NCBI GenBank assembly: GCA_003255025.1
Contig: QANY01003970.1
Span: forward strand, 806,001 to 870,000
Direction of reading: 5' to 3'
Origin: Datisca glomerata
Lineage: Eukaryota; Streptophyta; Magnoliopsida; Cucurbitales; Datiscaceae
DNA length: 64,000 nucleotides
Numbering within the stretch: position 1 is the first letter of the stretch; each line of letters starts with the position of its first letter. The position numbers were made by a program, and so were the translations under genes. Below the pieces are notes generated by a model. It did no database searches. It was not told where the DNA came from and worked only from the letters and a program-made list of their open reading frames with translations. Positions 32,324 to 42,965 of the stretch are shown piece after piece.

Positions 32324-35300
32324 ATGGCGACCAGCAGACCACCCTTTAAGGTTGTGCATTTTCCGAACATTCTTGTCTCTCTGCTCGTTTTGCAAAAATG
32401 TTTCGCTTTCTTATTTGCTGCATTTTCCGCTTGCGAAAGATAGTTGTAAAATGTACGATAGAATGTGTTTTTTGCAATTCCTCCTCGGAAATTTCAAATA
32501 CTATTGCTTTATTAAACATCAAGGATGATTTTGTAGACGAAGAAATGAAGTTAATTTATTCGTTACGTTTGATTAGCCATAGCTAGAAGCTGCTTTTGAT
32601 TTCACAACTCCATCTATGATTTTCTGAAGAAAATTGTTTCCTGTTTGGAGTCGAATGGTGACGAATGCTGGATTTTTTTTACAGATAATATTGGGGTCGT
32701 CGTCAATGGCTCGCCGACGAATTCTAGCCGAGATGGGATATGAGTTCACAATAATTGTGCGTTTCTTGCTGAAACATTGTCTGTTAATTTGTTCAGGCGT
32801 AAATTTTTTAAGATTAACATTGTGATTATTTAGACTGCAGACATAGATGAAAAAGCGATTAGGAAGGAGAAGCCTGAAGAATTGGTAGTAGCTCTGGCTG
32901 AGGCAAAGGTATGGCTTGTCTACTTGATAGGAATACTTAATGCTCAAAACTCGTGCATTATTCGATATTAAAATTCTTCAATCTCAGTAAAGTAAAATCA
33001 GGGGAGATGTAGTCTTACTCAGCTTCAAGTTACCTTAGATTTCAATCAATTAACTTGTTGCATTGTATTTGAATTGGAACTCACAAATGTTTGTCGTAAA
33101 GAAAATATAACGAGGAATTAACCAATAAGGTCCTTTTCCTCAAAGCGTTAAGTCCGCAAGGCTGGTAGAAAAAAAACTCACAGTTCAAAATGTTGCCAGT
33201 TCTGTCTAGATACCTCAACTTTTGACTATTATGAACCAGAAAAGAGGTCTTATATTTTCTGATAACTAGCTTGATTTTACTTAGGCAGGTGCCATCATAT
33301 CAAAACTCCAAGATACAGGTCAACTAGAGAAGGATGCTCATGCAACTTTGCTAATCACTGCGGATACAGTATGCCTTAATTCCTTTAGATGTTTTTATCC
33401 TTGTTTTTGGCTTTAATTCCTTAATATATTTTTCTCCTCATTCCTGTGGTTCTTCACATAAGTTTTGACCAGGACCACTAGCTGAACCAGTAACACTACT
33501 CACATATCAAGAGTGAATACGACTAAAATCTTGTTGTATTCTATAATATATATCTAACTCGTGTACTCGGGTGTACTCGGTATAAAGTTACACAATAGAA
33601 TCCAACTTCTTCATCTGCTTTATTCGGGAAGTCCGCTGAAGTCCTCATAACAAGAATTTATTATTTTGATTTCTTAATAGATAGCTGATAGCTCATCGTA
33701 AACCCAAAAACACCAAAATCATGACTGAATTCATGAATCCTACTCGCCTTCTAAGCTCCCATTAATTCCATATGCTACTTTTATACCTCACATGGTTGTG
33801 CTCTGATAAAAGATTTAGTTCATGCTATCATGGCATAAATGTACGATCGTATAGTTCTAGCGTTTTTCTCCTCCAGCAATCATTTTTATAAATGTAAGCT
33901 CAAGCTGCCATTTTTAGGATGTGGAGATTTCCACGGTCAAAGATTTGATCAAATAAGATTGTTCCACCGAAGTAGCATGGTTCATTAAGATGCTAGAGAA
34001 AGAACGGCATACATGTACCGTAGAAGGAATATACATGCATCTACATTTGGTACTACCTTACTCAACCCATATAGAAAATTGCATGGGAGTCTAGCAGAAA
34101 ATATTTTGCAACAAGTTTTGCATAAGAATTAATCTTATGATTTCTAATAGGAAGAAAAAGGAAAAACAATCAATTTAATGATAATTTTGTTTGTCTTTCC
34201 CTTGCTTGGTGCAGGATTTGTTGTAGTCATAAAATTTCCCCCTACATCTGATAGTATTACATTAACCTTTGGCTTTATTTTTCTCACTATCAGAATCCAG
34301 AGCTTAATTATTTTTATCGTTGCATCTTATTCTGTATATGAGGTGGTTGTCTACGAAGGGATGATCAGGGAGAAACCATCGAACAAGGATGAAGCACGAG
34401 AGTTTATCAAAGGTATAATTTATGCATTTCTCTCCTAATTACAAAACATTAGTGGATTCACTTATTAAATTTATGCAGTGCAAGCTATTCAGGTTCTCAC
34501 GCAGGAGTAGTAGGATCTATTCTTGTTACCTATTGAATATAATGATGTTTTTTACTTTATTTATTTATTTTAATTTAGGGATAGTTTAGTAATTGCTCAT
34601 ATTGCTTTTCTTCTTTGGGTAGAAATACCTCATTGTATCTAGATTTGTGTTAATTCAATACAACATTTTCTTCTACTTCTTTCTATTTGGTATCAAAGCC
34701 GATATAACCCTAACCCTAACCCTAAACAGCCACCCACCACTACTGCTGCCCTTGACTGCCACTACCGCCTATCTCCATCATCATCCACCACCGTCGGCTG
34801 CCGACCACCTCCGACGACTTTTCCGGGTACTTTTTTTTCCCTTTCCAACTTCATTTTTTTGAAGCGGTTGGTTGCCCTAACTAGTGTGCTGATCAAACCT
34901 AGGGTTTCCCATGATTTTCGGGTTGCTGTGGTTGTAAACCACAGTTTGGTCACATTTTTTGACTTTTTCATGATATAGAAGGCTGTGAACAATCTTTCCT
35001 TGCTCTCCGTCAGATTTTTGGCGTTTTGTGTTGCTTTCTTGGATTCGAGATGTCTGAATCTTTAGGTTTTGCTTGCTACTAAGCCAGATCTAGATTATCG
35101 TGTGTCCGATGAGAGAGTTACTAGCGTCCTGCTGAATGGACACAACTTTACTGCTCCTCCTGCCTCATTGGCCTCAGGTATCCCACTGCTTTTCATGTCC
35201 GCTCTGAGAAACCTAAATGGGTTTTGGATTCCGGTGCTAACGATCATATAACTGGTGAGTTGTCTATATTCTCCACGTCCTTAGATCCGGTTCATAGCTT

Positions 35301-38300
35301 TGTGCGTCTGGCAGACGGTTCTATGATTAGTATGAGTGATATGGGGAGTGTACAACTTTCACCTGATCTTACTCTTTCCTCAGTTTTTCATGTTCCTAAA
35401 TTTGCAATGAACATTTTATCTATCAGCCGTCTTGCTAAATCTCTTAACTGTGCTGTCATTTTCTTAGCTGATAGCTGTTTCCAACAGGACCTAAGTTCAG
35501 GGAGGATTTTTACCAGGGGATATGAGCGAGACGGACTATACTACTTCGGGGACCCACCACCTCTCCAGCCACCAGATTCAGTATTACAGGCTACTTCCTC
35601 TACTATTTTTTATTTCCTCGTTTCTTTTTCTGCTAAAGACATACGCCTTTGGCATGCCCGTTTGGGACATGTCAACTTTCATTACCTTTGTTTGTTATTT
35701 CCCACTTTAGTTGATGCCTGCAAACATTTTCATTTTAAATGTCAGATATGTGAACTCTCAAAACATTGTCGAAAACCTTATATTTCTCGCATGCATAGGT
35801 TACTTGCTATGTTTGACTTGATTCATTCTGATGTGTGGGGGTCCTCCTCTGTTATTTCTATGTTTGAACGTCGTTATTATGTTACTTTTATCGATGACTT
35901 CTCTAGGAGTACTTGGGTTTATTTATTTTAGAAAAGTCTGAGATCTCGAATGTGCTTAAACAGTTTCTTGCCATGATAAAAACTCAGTATAATATTGTAG
36001 TGCGTGGCATTCGGTCTGATAATGGGGGGAGTACATTACTAGTGATCTTGTCACTTATTTATCCAACCTTGGCATTCTCCCGCAGCTTACTTGGCCGTAT
36101 ACCCCTGAACAAAATGGGGTAGCTGAGCGAAATAATCGTTATCTTATGGGTGTTGTCCGATGTCTTCTAAAGGGTATGATTGTTCTTCAATCTTTCTAGG
36201 ACATGGTTGTTCTGACAGCCACATATTTGATTAATAGGGTCCCTAGTAGGATCTTGAGAGGAAAGACTCCTTTATGTGTTCTTCATCCTGAAAAACCTCT
36301 TTTTTCCATTCTTCCTAGAGTTTTTGGTTGCGTTTGCTTTGTTCAGGACAAAGGCTATTCTCGAACAAAGTTGGATGACAAGTTAATTCAATGTGTTTTT
36401 ATGGGTTATTCTTCCAAGTCAAAGGGGTATTGGCGTTATGATCCTTCCACTCAGCATTTTCTCAACTCCTTGGATGTGACCTTCTTGGAGGATACCCCAT
36501 TCTTTAGCACGCCTGACGTTCGTAGGTCTCATATTTCACCTGTTGAGGATTGTCCTCCTCCTGTTCCTATTATTGATCCAACTTCTATGAATGTTCCTAT
36601 TACTGATCCTACTTATATGGATGTTCTTGTTGTCTCTTCCTCTACTTTACCTCTTATCGCAGGTTTTCCTAATCATGTGTATAGTCGTCGCTCTCATATT
36701 CCTGCTCAGGATTCCTCATTGAATGAAGCTACTGAGCCCTCTTTCTCTCCTCCACTCGGCGATATCCTATAAGGGATCATTGTCCTCAGATCGTCTTACC
36801 TTATCTTGCTTTACCAATCACCCTATTGAGAACCATATTTCATATAATGATTTGTCTAGTTCTTTTCAGGGGTTTATTAGTCAGGTTGATTCTACAGTGA
36901 TTCCTAGATTTGTGGCGGAGGCAAAATCAGACCCCCGATGGGTGACTGCTATGTAGGATGAGATGACTGCCTTACAGAATAATCATCATTGGGGCTTGGT
37001 TGCTCTCCTTGAGGAAGATAAGACAGTTGGTGTTCAACTTGAAATATAATGCAGGTGGTACGGTTAATCGATACAAATCTCGTCTAGTAGCCAGATGCTT
37101 TACTCAGATTCCAGACAGATTTTACTGACACGTTTTCCCCGGTTGCTAAACTTACTATTGTTCGACTCATTATCTCTCTTGCTGCTTCCCACTCTTGGCT
37201 CTTGCATAAAATGGATGTCAAGAATACTTTTTTGAATGACGATTTGGATGAGGTGATTTATATGGATCCTCCACCTGGGTTTCGGGTTGAGGGGGAGTAT
37301 TTTGGGAAAGTTTGTCGTTTGAGAAAATCGTTGTATGGGTTGAAACAGTCTCTAAGAGCTTGGTTTGCTCGATTTAGTAAGGTTGTCCTTCGATTGAGTT
37401 TTTTGAGATGTCATTCTGATCACACGTGTTTTATCAAACGGAATCTGATAGTCAATGTGTTATTCTATCAGTTTATGTGGACGACATTATCTTAACAGGT
37501 GATGACACTTTAGGCATTGCTAGAGTCGAGAAAGATCTCAGATCAAGGATCTGAGTGGTCTGAAATATTTTTTGGGGATTGAGATACTTCGTTCCAGGAG
37601 TGGTATCTCTCTCTCAGCGGAAGTATGTACTTGATCTTCTCAGTGACACTAGGATGACAGGATGTAGACCTGCATCCACTCCTGTGGATCTGAACATAAA
37701 ACTTTCTGCTAAATCTGGTGACCCATTGACAGATCCGAGTATGTATAAGTGGTTGGTCGGGAGACTTATTTATCTAACAAACATTCGTCTTGATCTAGCA
37801 TTTGCTGTGAGCTTGTGAGTCAGTTTATGCATATCTTGAGGTATTTAAAATCTTGCCCGGTCTTGATCTTTTCTATAACTCTAAGAACACGTTTGATATA
37901 TCTTGCTTTACTGATGCTGACTATGCTGGGTTTAAGACGGATAGAAGATCTACATCTGGTTTTTGTTTTTTTTATGGGAATCATCTCATCTCTTGGAAAA
38001 GTAAGAAGCAGTCTGTGATTTCTCGATCTTCTGCAGAGGCTGAGTACAGGACTATAGCTCAGGGGGCATGTGAGGCTCTTTGGCTCGACTCTATTCTTGG
38101 AGAACTTGGTTTCCTTGACCGTTTGCCGTTGACTCTGTATTGCGATAATAAGTAAGCTATCATGTTAGCTTCAGATTATGTCCTGCATGAGAGGACTAAA
38201 CATATTGAGGTTGACATCCACTTTATCCTAGAGAAAGTTTGGTCTGGAATTATTTCTACAAAGTTTGTTCCTTCACCTGAAGAAGCTGCTCATGCTCTTA

Positions 38301-39437
38301 CGAAGCCAGACGGGCCATCTATTCTTAAGTCCACTCTTCGCAAGTTGGGCATGATGGACATCTATGCGCCAATTTAAGCGGGAGTGTTGAATATAATGAT
38401 GTTTTTACTTTATTTATTTTAATCTAGGGATTGTTTAGTAATTTCTCTTATTGCTTTTCTTCTTTAGGTATAAATACCCCATTATATCTAGATTTGTGTT
38501 AACTCAATACAACATTTATGCACGGCAGGCTATTCAGGTTCTCACGCAGGAGTAGTAGGATCTATTCTTGTTACCAACCTTAAAACAGGAACAAGAAAAG
38601 CAGGATGGGACGCAGCAGAGGTACTATAGGCTTCAAATTATATATCGATTTCTGGTCATAGAAGAGAATGAGAATACACACAGTTTCTACTTTTAATCCA
38701 TTCTAGTAGATATAGATTCTCACAGGTTATTAAGAACGCGAGAGGTTATATTAGATTTGGGTAGTTTGTGGTGAAAATAGACGGCCCAAATTTGTTGTAG
38801 CTAAAAGACAAAGACAAAGACAAAAAAAGTACATACTGTTTTCCCTTGGTTTTTGTGCCAAACATATCTGAGAGGTTAAAATTTGAGCTTAACAGTCCAA
38901 ATCTGTCAACCATGACCTCCTATTGAGAAACCCTAGTCGGAGATAATTTGTCACCCATTACTAGCGGATTGAATACAATGCAGGTGTATTTCTATGACAT
39001 ACCACGGGACGTTATCGACAGCCTGGTAATATGTTATTCTTTTTCTATTTATCTTTTCCAGAGTCATTTCATTTTCTATAATATTAGTTTTCTCGTTGTC
39101 AATGGTGAACTATGTCAGATTGAGGAGGGAATCACACTCAACGTTGCCGGCGGTCTGATGCTTGAACATCCACTGACATTACCTTTCGTCGAAGCCGTGG
39201 TTAGCTACTTTGCTTCATATTTATGAACTTGCAATTTGTTTCCAAGTATTCTGAAAACTCCCTTAACGATTGCAGCAAAGTACTTTTCTTATCTTTTATT
39301 TATATAAGTTCACAGCAGATCTTTCTGCTTCTTTAGTATATCGGACTAATTTTTATGTATGGCAGGTAGGTTCTTCTGATACTGTGATGGGACTTTCTAA
39401 AGCTCTAACAGAAAAACTCATAAGCGACGCCTTATAA
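32324..39437 (+). CDS. Maf-like nucleoside triphosphate pyrophosphatase
   Basis: Nine exons: 32324-32350, 32685-32756, 32834-32908, 33286-33368 (84 bp by frame, ends uncertain by 1), 34343-34412, 38529-38620, 38984-39025, 39119-39199 and 39366-39437 (TAA). They sum to 615 bp, 204 aa, the normal Maf length. Family motifs are ILGSSSMARRRIL at the N-terminus, the TADIDEKAIR block, TLLITADT with the catalytic Asp, EKPSNKDEAREF, YSGSHAGVVGSILVTN, and the C-terminal NVAGGL and DTVMGLS blocks. Maf/HAM1-type enzymes hydrolyse non-canonical or modified nucleoside triphosphates to monophosphates. The 4.1-kb intron 34413-38528 contains a Ty1/copia element flanked by a 61-bp duplication of the exon-6 start. 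The acceptor in the 3' copy is intact. A Tat LTR lies 150 bp upstream of the ATG. Confidence 0.93.
34470..34530 (+). repeat. 61-bp duplication, 5' copy, with damaged splice acceptor
   Basis: This segment directly abuts the 5' LTR at 34531. It matches 38515-38575 at 58 of 61 positions and contains ten-odd bases of intron plus the first 47 bases of Maf exon 6. All three differences lie at the acceptor: it reads CAGTGCAAGC here against CACGGCAGGC in the 3' copy, so the AG before GCTATTC is AA. Confidence 0.95.
34531..34665 (+). repeat. 5' LTR of the Maf-resident copia element
   Basis: Begins TATTGAATATAATGATG (the terminal TG is TA here) and ends AATACAACA. The TATA-like box reads TAGAAATA against TATAAATA in the 3' LTR, so the promoter may be weakened. 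Confidence 0.9.
34707..34726 (+). repeat. Short telomere-like repeat in the copia leader
   Basis: Three CCCTAA units lie just downstream of the primer binding site. Plant telomere sequence is (TTTAGGG)n; this hexamer form is not exact. Such runs also occur in plant 5' leaders by chance. Confidence 0.6.
35217..38377 (+). pseudogene. Ty1/copia pol polyprotein, broken
   Basis: Protease, GAG-pre-integrase, integrase core and reverse transcriptase/RNase H segments appear in order in shifting frames. The protease DSG motif and the RT YGLKQ block are visible. Integrase is broken by a stop at 35931 and later frameshifts; RT by a stop at 36954 and shifts near 37500; RNase H by a TAA after YCDNK at about 38153. 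No intact product is possible. Confidence 0.92.
38385..38514 (+). repeat. 3' LTR of the Maf-resident copia element
   Basis: Begins TGTTGAATATAATGATG, carries TATAAATACCCC, and ends CAATACAACA. The 3' copy of the 61-bp duplication starts at the next base. Confidence 0.9.
38515..38575 (+). repeat. 61-bp duplication, 3' copy, with intact splice acceptor
   Basis: Abuts the 3' LTR and runs into Maf exon 6. Here the acceptor AG at 38527-38528 is present before GCTATTCAGG, and the reading frame continues YSGSHAGVVG to the rest of the exon. It is the only acceptor that preserves the Maf frame. Confidence 0.95.
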
Positions 39438-41160
39438 CAGAAAATATTCATTGATCCTCTGAAAGAAACTATTCCCACGACTTTTGATCATTTTACATAA
39501 TTTCACAAGTACTTTGTTTGGTTTGGTTGGTAGTTATCATTTCCGGAGTTCTCCAAGGTATCACTGGAACACTTTGTACCAATGCGAATTTTTAAAACTA
39601 CTAGAATTTATCGTCATCATGGTAGATATCTACTCAAATCTCGTTACGCAAAGTCTCATCTTCATTTTGATCATTTTTAACTTAAATTGATGAGTGACTT
39701 CTGAAAAGTTCTGACATTATATATAAAATATATGTGTGATGTGGCACAATCATATTTTGTCATTGTGTTCGATTTTTTTGCTTTTAATTCAAAAATATAA
39801 AATAAACACGTTAGGTTGTTGGACCATGTCACTAGTGAGTAGTTTTCTTTACTAAGTGTAAGTGTTGGGAGTCAAATATTGTCTTATACATGAATATATA
39901 TGTAGCATAATTGAAAATATAAAAAATGACAGAAAAATATATGTTTAAAAAAGGGAACTAAGTAAATAGTCGTTATGATTTTTTTTGTAAGAATAACTGA
40001 ATTTTCGGATTACTAGCATAAAACTGGAATTAAGTAAATAGTAATTTACTCATGTTAACTCAGCCAATTTTTAACCGTCCACTATTTAATTAACTCATTA
40101 AAACCAGCCATTCCAATAATTCTTGAAAATGTAACCATGTATAACTTGCTTAATGATAATCTCACTAAGCCGGACGTCTCAAATTTAAATCTCATCTCCA
40201 CTAATTTGTAAAAATGAAAAATAGCAATATTGAGTATTTGAGAGCGAGATTATATATTTTTTAATTTTGAGAAATGAGTATATATTTCTATTAGTACGTG
40301 GTAAGTTGAAATAGCTAAATCACTAATAACCTTGTTTAAAATAAATCTCCAACATAGAAATTGCTTTAACACTCCTCAAATTCTAATGCAACTTCTCAAA
40401 AACACAAAATATATATCACTCAATGAGATAGTTAGCAAAAGCAAGCTCCATCTCTTTTTATAATATATCATTTATTAGTTTCATGAATAATTTAATTACT
40501 CTCATAACGTTGCTCGTTACGAGCTTGTACACATGTTTCTAGAATTACATGATACCGAGTGTGTTTCCTCAACGTATTTTAAAGTTTCCTCAACGTATTC
40601 TAAAGTTTCTTCCACTTAATTATAATAGAGAGAATTACAGAAATTACTAATTTTAAAAGAATTTTTAAACAATTTAACTGATGTAAATAAATCAGCAATT
40701 CAAAGCGAATCAATTATGATTTTATGTAAATACTCTGAAAATTTAACAATTTCTGTAAATAAAATACTAGCAACCATCAACCCCACCTTAAAATCTCTCT
40801 TTTTCTATATTTTTTAATTGTATGATATAAAAAATTCAGGATTTCCCTAAAATTCACGCAGTAAATCAACAAAGACGGATGATGTGCTGTCTGTCTCTCA
40901 GTAGGCCGTCCAACTAGCCGATTAAGTCACTGCTGAGTTTTGGAGCTTGTTCCCTTTAGTTATGATTCAAAATAATTGCGTTACTTTGTCCACATTTATT
41001 TGGAATTCGGAAGCCAAGCAAAAATCGACAAAAACTGAATCATCAAACCATTCAAACCCATTAAACTACTCATATTTTAACTATTCACATCAATCTTCAA
41101 AGATTTATATTCTCAACAGAACTTGACTCTCTTCATCTATCATTATTGAAGTGTCTTTTA
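39438..41160. other. Gene-poor AT-rich region
   Basis: No coding sequence or structured repeat was recognised. The first ~250 bases are the probable Maf 3' UTR and terminator region. Confidence 0.5.
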
Positions 41161-41164
41161 AAAT

Positions 41165-41630
41165 GAGGGTGTGTAATTGTATACTGAATCTGAATTGAAA
41201 ATAATTGATTGGTTAATTTTTTAGTATCTTCAATTTAATTCGGTTTAAAAAATTAAAGAATCAAAATTTCAGCTCCATTTAAATTTTCAATGAGTTTTGA
41301 ACTAAATTGAATCTAATCTAATCAAAACTTAAATTTTCTATTTTTTGATTATATCATTTTATACGAGAATAAACTGAACTGAACCGAAATAAAAGTTTTT
41401 AAGTTGTTTGTTTAGTTTTCACGGTTTTTTTTTTTAATTTTTACGTTGTAATTTTATTTAAAACCCATTACTTATATTGGAATTTTCAATTTTTTTGTAT
41501 TGAAGTTTCTCAAATATATTTTTTCTCACTTTGCCCGAACTGAAGAACGGAATCAAAATTTCTAGTTTGATTTCTTTTTAAATCACTATTCGGTTCGGTA
41601 ATATTATCAAACTGAACGGCGAACATCCCT
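41165..41630. mobile_element. hAT-like GAACCGAA element, copy 3, degenerate
   Basis: Starts TGAGGGTGTGTAATTG and ends near GAACATCCCTG. It is rich in diverged CTGAATTGAA, AACCGAA and TTCGGTTCGG motifs. No 8-bp target duplication was found, so this is an older copy of the family at 1450 and 29353. Confidence 0.5.
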
Positions 41631-42439
41631 GTGTAAGTGGAAAAACCCCATATCTTGATTCTATACATAATTTTTGGATTGGAAGTCTGATCAAATCCGA
41701 CTGAAAAATGATAAGAAAAAGTTAACTTTCCGACTCAAATTATAAAAATAATAAAAAATGATCGAAATAAATAATTTATTTATTAAAATTACACATATAT
41801 AAATAATTTATTTATTTTATTCCAGTCATTTTTATAATAATTTTTTATCTATATTTTTACAATTTGAACTTAAAAAATTATCATTTTTTCTCAAATTCAA
41901 TAGCTCTCAGCTCTTGGAGATTGGATTGGGCATTGAAGCTTGTAAAGCAAAACTTTATCTGAGTTTTGAACGAGGAAAATCATAGAGGTTAAATTACCAG
42001 TAAGAAAAAGTTAACTGTTTCTTGATTTTATTTGAATACTTTCAAACAATAATACCTTAATCCTCAATAGTACAGACTCGAAACATTATAAATTTAAATA
42101 ATGTTATGCAACAATATGATGTTTAGTTCTGTAATAAAAAACACGTTGAATGTGAGCAAAATTATAAAAAGTTATATATTTTTTCTCTTGTTTATTTATT
42201 GATATGGTTGATGTGAGATTCATCTAAGTATTGAGTAATACTATATATACTATGTTCCGCGATGTTATTATGACGTGATAAAATACGTGATGTAAGATAA
42301 TTTATATATCTTTTAATATAAATTATACAATATCAATTGACAGGGTCACGAGTATACAATGTTAATTTAATAATAATTTTTAAAATTACATCCATATTAT
42401 AACCACGATGAAAAACATGATGTCAACTGGCTAACATTT

Positions 42440-42965
42440 TAATTTTAGGTAAAAGGAAAGGACAGAATAAATTCAATTCAAACCAATGATTTCAATTTGA
42501 AAATTTAGGATATTAGGCTCAAATAGGCTAACTTTTGTAGATTATATTTCCCAGATTACTACTTTTAAGAAGAGTTGCAATATTATTTACGGAATCAATA
42601 TAAGGTGACATGATATATAATATTTTAAAATTAATATTATTTTTTCTCTTATCTGTCTATTTATCATGTTGAAAGTAAATATAAGAATTATATAAAATAT
42701 CAACTCAAGATAGTACTAAATATTACAATATTGAATAACAATTTTCAACGTATATAAACTCTCCAACTCATGATAACATGATGTTAGCTACCTAACATTT
42801 TTCTTTGAGGTAAAAAGGAAAGAGCAGAGAATAGATTCAATTCAAACCAATGATTTCAATTTGAAAATTTAGGATACTAGGCAGAAATAGGCAACTTTGG
42901 TTGGTTATATTTCCCAAATTATTTCTTTCCATAAGGGTTGCAACATTACTTACGGAACCAGTTAG
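42440..42965. repeat. Direct segmental duplication, ~150 bp, period ~360 bp
   Basis: AATTCAATTCAAACCAATGA and GATTTCAATTTGAAAATTTA with their flanks occur at about 42467-42600 and 42835-42965. Similarity also extends upstream (ACATGATGT, CTAACATTTT). The intervening sequence is AT-rich and non-coding. Confidence 0.8.

Larger units (their letters stand above)
34531..38514 (+). mobile_element. Ty1/copia retrotransposon inside the Maf gene
   Basis: LTRs of 135 bp (34531-34665) and 130 bp (38385-38514) differ at about 11 positions plus two indels. A primer site TGGTATCAAAGC (34688-34699, initiator tRNA-Met type) follows the 5' LTR, and a purine tract AGCGGGAG precedes the 3' LTR. Gag is missing. 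Pol remnants run in canonical copia order: protease WVLDSGANDHITG (35217), LWHARLGHVN, integrase YYVTFIDDFSRSTW, reverse transcriptase MDVKNTFLNDDLDEVIYMDP and YGLKQ, and RNase H SRSSAEAEYRTIA. At least six frameshifts or stops disable it (for example between 35931 and 35913, at 36954, 37495 and 38155). It is in sense with the Maf gene. Confidence 0.93.

Noticed and set aside
34178..34438. 86-codon ORF as a membrane protein
   Set aside because: The first 55 codons are intron sequence; only VVVYEGMIREKPSNKDEARE onward belongs to Maf exon 5.
34707..34726. Interstitial telomere
   Set aside because: Only three CCCTAA units, not the plant heptamer, within a retrotransposon leader.
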